Source: Planctomicrobium piriforme (lineage in GTDB: Bacteria; Planctomycetota; Planctomycetia; Pirellulales; PNKZ01). From it: a DNA stretch of 9,503 bases. Position 1 is the stretch's first letter; every line of letters starts with the position of its first letter. Positions 5,879 through 9,503 of the stretch are shown here, piece after piece. Location: contig CAMCTH010000137.1 in NCBI GenBank assembly GCA_945877965.1, positions 1 through 9,503 on the forward strand, in the 5' to 3' direction. Position numbers and translations under genes: made by a program. The notes under the pieces are model-generated. The model made no database searches. It saw nothing but the letters and a program-made list of their open reading frames with translations, and was not told the DNA's origin.

Positions 5879-6180
5879 GCGGTTCGGCTCGTGACGAAGT
5901 TGACGAATCTGCGGGGCAGCGAATGTGAGAAGACAATGAGGGGGCCCGATGCGGCTTTCTTTTCGTTGCGCATCGTGAACAATAACGTATGTCCCAAGTC
6001 GTGCTACGCCCTGAGGATACGTCGGTCGCCCCGCGGCCGCAAGCCGCCCGGGACGGCGATGCCTTTCCGTCGCGGCGTGTTCGACGGACAATGACGACGA
6101 GGCTGAGGATCGACCGACGCGCAGTTTTGCGCGGGCCGGAATGTTTGCGCAACCTGAACTCGAGCGAAGACGGTGACCGT
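5879..6180. other. Divergent intergenic region hydrolase / ppk
   Basis: About 300 bases lie between the chosen hydrolase and ppk starts. Both promoters must be here, but I see no convincing pair; a TTGACG at 5900-5905 lacks a good -10 partner. Two inverted repeats are visible: CGATGCG (5947-5953) with CGCATCG (5969-5975), and a compact GCGCA-GTTT-TGCGC hairpin (6119-6132). The plus-strand frame of ppk stays open back to an ATG at 5989, so part of this stretch may be coding. Confidence 0.5.
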
Positions 6181-8355
6181 GTGCCTGACCAAGATTATCT
6201 CGCCGAGCACTTTCTGAACCGCGAACTGAGCTGGCTCGCGTTTAACACGCGCGTCCTCGAAGAGGCCGAGTCGCCCGACGTGCCGCTGTTGGAGCGCGTG
6301 AAGTTCCTGTCGATTTTTAGTTCGAATCTCGACGAGTTCTTCATGGTCCGCGTGTCGGGCCTGCGCGAACAGGCGTTCGAAGACGGCGCTCCGCAAGATT
6401 ACTCGCCCGACGGACTCCGGCCGATCCAGCAGTTGGAAAAGATCGCGACGCGTACGAAGGAGCTGGTCGCCGCGCAATATCGTTGTTGGAACGAGCAGAT
6501 CGTGCCGCAACTGGCCGATCAAAAGATTCGCATCCTCGCGCCGTCGCAATTGTCGGACGAGCATATTGCGATGCTCGACAAGTTCTTCGCCGAACGGGCG
6601 TATCCGATTCTCACGCCGATGGCCGTCGACCCGGCTCACCCGAGTCCGCGCTATCACAACCGCGGGCTGTACATCGCGGCCCGATTGCGGCGGCATGCGG
6701 GCTTGGGGCCGAAGCATCTGTTCGGCGTCGTGCAGTTGCCGCAGGTGTTGCCGCGATTGGTGCCGCTCGCGCAGGGCGACGAGCAGTTGTACATCTTCCT
6801 GGAAGACGCTGTCACGATGCGGCTGACCGAGCTGTTCGGCGGGGCCGACGTCGTCACGTCGACGATCTTCCGCATCACGCGCGACAGCGATATCGACCTG
6901 CTTGAGCAAGAGTCGGACGATATGCTGCAGTCGATCGAGGACCGCCTCAAAGCTCGCCAGCGCGGGCAGACGGTCCGGCTCGAAGTCTCCGCCGGCGGAG
7001 ACGAAGAGTTGATCCAAGACATCGTCGAGCCCGAGATGGTCCGCGACGCCAACTCCGGAACCGATTCATACAGCGAAGTCTACCGCATCCCGGGGCCCCT
7101 CGATCTGACGGCCCTCATGGAACTAACCAAAGTGCCGGGACGGCAACATTTGCGCGACGCTCCGTTCACGCCGCAGCCGACTCGCGGTCGTGGCCAGCGC
7201 GGCAAAGAAGATTTGTTCACGGCGATCCGTCGTCACGATCTGCTGTTGCATCATCCGTACGATGCGTTCGATCCGGTCGTCGAGTTCATTAATCGCGCGG
7301 CGGTCGATCCGAACGTGCTGGCTATCAAGCAAACGCTGTATCGCACGAGCGGCGACTCGCCGGTCACGCGGGCTTTGATCACCGCGGCCGAAAACGGCAA
7401 GCACGTGACGGCGCTCGTCGAGTTGAAAGCCCGATTCGATGAAGAGAACAACGTCGGCTGGGCTCGCAAGTTGGAGCGGGCCGGTGTGCACGTCGTCTTC
7501 GGCTTCTTGGATTTGAAGACGCACTGCAAGCTGTCGCTCGTCGTGCGACAAGAGTCGGCCGGACTGCGGCGTTACGTCCACCTGGGGACGGGGAACTACA
7601 ACCCGAACACGGCGTTGATCTACACCGATCTCGGTCTGTTCACCTGCGACGAGGGGATCGCCGCCGATGCGTCGGCCTTGTTCAACCTGCTGACCGGTTA
7701 CTCGCAAGGACATGTGTGGCGGAAGCTGGTCGTCGCGCCGACGGATTTGCATCCCCGCACGATTGAATTGATCGAAGAACAAGCCCAGCGCGCTCGCGAG
7801 GGGAAGCCGTCGCGGATCTTTGCGAAGCTCAACTCGCTGGTCGACTATCGCGTGATCGAAGCGTTGTATTCCGCCAGTCAGGCAGGCGTGCCGATCGAGT
7901 TGATCGTCCGCGGCATCTGCTGTTTGAAACCGGGATTGCCCGGCGTGTCGGAGAACATTCGGGTCCGCAGCATCGTCGATCGCTTCTTGGAGCACAGTCG
8001 CGTTTACATCTTCGGCCCGCAAGAAGATTGTAAAATCTACTTGGCCAGCGCCGACTGGATGCCGCGCAACTTCTATCGGCGCGTCGAGGTGATGTTCCCG
8101 ATCGAATCGCCGCCGCTGCGCGATCGGATTCTGCAAGAGATTCTGCCGGCGTACTTGCGCGACAACATGAAGTCGCGGTACTTGCAATTCGACGGCTCGC
8201 ACGTTCGCGCGGTGCCGGCCGAGGGAGAGACGCGACATCGCGTGCAAGAAGAACTGCTGGCGATCCGGCCCGGCACGGCCTCGGCCCTCGACGGTGGCGG
8301 CGCGGCAACCAACGGCACGGCCCCGATTGGAACGCTGCTCCGCGCCCCGTCGTAG
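6181..8355 (+). CDS. ppk1: Polyphosphate kinase 1
   Basis: PPK1 reversibly transfers the gamma-phosphate of ATP to inorganic polyphosphate through a phospho-histidine. From the GTG at 6181 the product is 724 aa, close to the usual 690-720. FLNRELSWLAF starts at residue 11. N49 in SSNLDEFF matches E. coli N45 (ATP contact). R388 (TLYR) and R418 (KARFDEENN) match Mg-binding R375 and R405. H448 in KTHCKL matches the phosphorylated H435, and H605 in FLEHSR matches H592. The last 35 residues or so are a Gly/Ala-rich tail without family equivalents. The start is uncertain: the frame is open to ATGs at 6091 and 5989, adding 30 or 64 residues that do not resemble PPK; none of the three starts has a clear ribosome-binding site. 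It appears monocistronic, with no pst, phoU or ppx beside it. Confidence 0.96.
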   Translation: MPDQDYLAEHFLNRELSWLAFNTRVLEEAESPDVPLLERVKFLSIFSSNLDEFFMVRVSGLREQAFEDGAPQDYSPDGLRPIQQLEKIATRTKELVAAQYRCWNEQIVPQLADQKIRILAPSQLSDEHIAMLDKFFAERAYPILTPMAVDPAHPSPRYHNRGLYIAARLRRHAGLGPKHLFGVVQLPQVLPRLVPLAQGDEQLYIFLEDAVTMRLTELFGGADVVTSTIFRITRDSDIDLLEQESDDMLQSIEDRLKARQRGQTVRLEVSAGGDEELIQDIVEPEMVRDANSGTDSYSEVYRIPGPLDLTALMELTKVPGRQHLRDAPFTPQPTRGRGQRGKEDLFTAIRRHDLLLHHPYDAFDPVVEFINRAAVDPNVLAIKQTLYRTSGDSPVTRALITAAENGKHVTALVELKARFDEENNVGWARKLERAGVHVVFGFLDLKTHCKLSLVVRQESAGLRRYVHLGTGNYNPNTALIYTDLGLFTCDEGIAADASALFNLLTGYSQGHVWRKLVVAPTDLHPRTIELIEEQAQRAREGKPSRIFAKLNSLVDYRVIEALYSASQAGVPIELIVRGICCLKPGLPGVSENIRVRSIVDRFLEHSRVYIFGPQEDCKIYLASADWMPRNFYRRVEVMFPIESPPLRDRILQEILPAYLRDNMKSRYLQFDGSHVRAVPAEGETRHRVQEELLAIRPGTASALDGGGAATNGTAPIGTLLRAPS

Positions 8356-8377
8356 TCGCGACATCATTCTCTCATTA

Positions 8378-8416
8378 GCCCCCGGCGATAGCGACGAAGT
8401 CGCGTATGCCGGGGGC
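8378..8416. terminator. Strong bidirectional hairpin between ppk1 and the esterase gene
   Basis: GCCCCCGGC (8378-8386) and GCCGGGGGC (8408-8416) form a perfect 9-bp outer stem. Inside it, ATA/TAT and GCGAC/GTCGC continue the helix with one bulged G on each side and a GAA loop, for 17 paired positions in all. It sits between two convergent stops (8355 and 8433), where a shared terminator is expected. A T tract is lacking on both sides, so it may instead act as an mRNA 3'-end protector or be a copy of a dispersed palindromic repeat. Confidence 0.6.
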
Positions 8417-8432
8417 ATAACGAGATTGAGAT

Positions 8433-9434
8433 TTACTCTTTGGCTTTCGCCTTTAACTTGTCGATCAGAAACGCTTGCGCCGTAGTGTGCTTCACGTCGG
8501 GCGCGCCGCTGTAAACCAACTCGCATTCAACGCCGACGCTCTTGCACTTCTCTTGCAACGGTAGGCCGTAGTTGGCCGAGTGCGTCGGGTCCTTTGTCTC
8601 TTTGCCCATCTGCGGCGCGGAACCGTAGTACAGACCGACCGGCGGATCGTCCGAAGTTACCAACTCGTACGGCGAGTACTCCTTGATCCACGGCATGAGC
8701 TTCTCGCGGTCGCGTAAGAAGGTGTCGAAGGCCGAGAGTTTGCCGGCCGCGTCGGCGACGACGCCGAAGGCATGGCCGCCGTAGGTGCCGTTCGGCATCC
8801 ACTCGCGAATCTGTTGCGGGTCGAGGGTCGTCTGCGCTCCGCCGACCGCGGCGCAGAGCAATCGCGTCGATTCACGGGCCACGGGGTCGCTGCTCTTCGG
8901 GTCGGCTAGGTCGTCGTGGAACGCCAGCCACAAGCTGCTGCAAGCGCCGGCTGAACCGCCGGTCGCACCGATTCGCGTCTTGTCGATGTTCCATTCCTTA
9001 GCCTTGCTGCGAACGAACTGCAGCGCGCGGGCCGCATCGTGCAACGGAGCCTTCACCGGCGGCGTCACATCGCCCGCCTCTTGTACGAAACGATACTCGA
9101 CCGACACGACCGAGATGCCGACGTCGAGAAACGGCTTGACGCTCGCGCCGCTTTTCGACCCGCCGCGCCAGCCGCCGCCGTGGATGTAGAACACCAGCGG
9201 CGTCGGGTCCTTCGACTCGGCCTGATAGAAGTCGATCACTTGCTTCTTGTGCTCGCCGTACGGCACATCGGCGTGCGTCGGCTTGATAAGCGGAACTGGT
9301 GGCTTCGCGGCCGCCGGCTTCGCCGCCGGGTTGGGGGCCGGTTTGTCGGGCTTCACCGCCGGAGGAGGATCGGCGGCGAAGGCCGAGATTGCGTAGCCGG
9401 CCAGGAGCGTGCAGGTGCAAAGTAGGCGGAACAT
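8433..9434 (-). CDS. Secreted alpha/beta-hydrolase (HGGGW esterase/lipase family)
   Basis: The 333-aa protein probably hydrolyses esters, perhaps acetyl or feruloyl decorations of polysaccharides, outside the cytoplasm. Residues 1-20 form a signal peptide ending AFA before ADPPP, and residues 22-53 are a Pro/Ala/Lys-rich linker. The catalytic domain shows HGGGW (85-89) for the oxyanion hole, the nucleophile S161 in GGSAG (159-163) and H316 in DVKHTT as the likely catalytic His. D282 (KDPTH) is the best candidate acid, though this is less certain. The layout resembles the BD-FAE/carboxylesterase group common in planctomycetes. The ATG has GGAG five bases upstream. No sulfatase or glycoside hydrolase is adjacent in the window, so the substrate cannot be inferred from context. 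It converges on ppk1 and is probably transcribed alone. Confidence 0.9.
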   Translation of the reverse strand: MFRLLCTCTLLAGYAISAFAADPPPAVKPDKPAPNPAAKPAAAKPPVPLIKPTHADVPYGEHKKQVIDFYQAESKDPTPLVFYIHGGGWRGGSKSGASVKPFLDVGISVVSVEYRFVQEAGDVTPPVKAPLHDAARALQFVRSKAKEWNIDKTRIGATGGSAGACSSLWLAFHDDLADPKSSDPVARESTRLLCAAVGGAQTTLDPQQIREWMPNGTYGGHAFGVVADAAGKLSAFDTFLRDREKLMPWIKEYSPYELVTSDDPPVGLYYGSAPQMGKETKDPTHSANYGLPLQEKCKSVGVECELVYSGAPDVKHTTAQAFLIDKLKAKAKE

Positions 9435-9503
9435 GATTTCTCCAATAACGCAGGAGGGAGTCGAGGCGAGGGGCTAACGAAAGCCGGTCGCATGATAACT
9501 GCC

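Noticed and set aside
5900..5926. TTGACG as a -35 box for ppk1
   Set aside because: No acceptable -10 hexamer at 16-18 bp spacing.
5879..6091. N-terminal extension of the hydrolase to an ATG at 6091
   Set aside because: The added 71 residues are unlike the hydrolase family and would run through the ppk leader; ATG at 5878 fits the family start.
5198..6094. 298-codon plus-strand frame opposite the hydrolase
   Set aside because: Shadow of the hydrolase gene; no recognisable domain and atypical composition.
7123..8526. 467-codon minus-strand frame opposite ppk1
   Set aside because: Antisense to a gene whose catalytic residues all align with E. coli PPK; product is Arg/Gln/His-rich and motif-free.

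Overview
The window looks like a chromosomal segment of a planctomycete, most likely in or near the Pirellulales. The grounds are high GC, weak or variable Shine-Dalgarno use, short strand-alternating transcription units, a small protein with a WPxLP-type motif of the sort I associate with planctomycete hypothetical proteins, and a secreted HGGGW/GGSAG esterase with a Pro/Ala/Lys linker. No rRNA, tRNA, CRISPR array, transposase or integrase was recognised. The phylum call is inference from style and gene content, not from a marker gene.

Layout. (1) 99-2008, minus strand: a possible 69-aa membrane peptide (2005-2214), cheX (CheY-P phosphatase), fliG (flagellar switch protein) and a 61-aa hypothetical protein; this is a small motility/chemotaxis unit. 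(2) 2321-3421, plus strand, divergent: a PilZ-domain protein with one membrane helix and a C-terminal helical region carrying four L-x-x-x-Q motifs. Tandem inverted repeats lie in its leader. (3) 3476-5878, minus strand: an operon-like run of a haloalkane-dehalogenase/OleB-type hydrolase, a CitG-type triphosphoribosyl-dephospho-CoA-synthase-like protein (ATGA overlap with the hydrolase) and a PTPS/QueD-family protein. (4) About 6181-8355, plus strand: polyphosphate kinase 1. (5) 8433-9434, minus strand: a secreted alpha/beta-hydrolase esterase. Convergent gene pairs are separated by hairpins at 3451-3477 and, much stronger, at 8378-8416.

How the genes may work together. CheX and FliG act at the two ends of the CheY-P/flagellar switch pathway, and the adjacent PilZ protein may feed c-di-GMP into envelope or motility control. 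The CitG-like and PTPS genes have no citrate lyase, malonate decarboxylase or queuosine genes beside them. A role in pterin cofactor synthesis, possibly the tetrahydromethanopterin C1 pathway known in planctomycetes, is the most attractive hypothesis but is unproven. Polyphosphate kinase and the esterase look like stand-alone genes. Most of the window is ordinary housekeeping content; the points most worth a second look are the PilZ-TM-LxxxQ architecture, its leader, and the hydrolase/CitG-like/PTPS operon.
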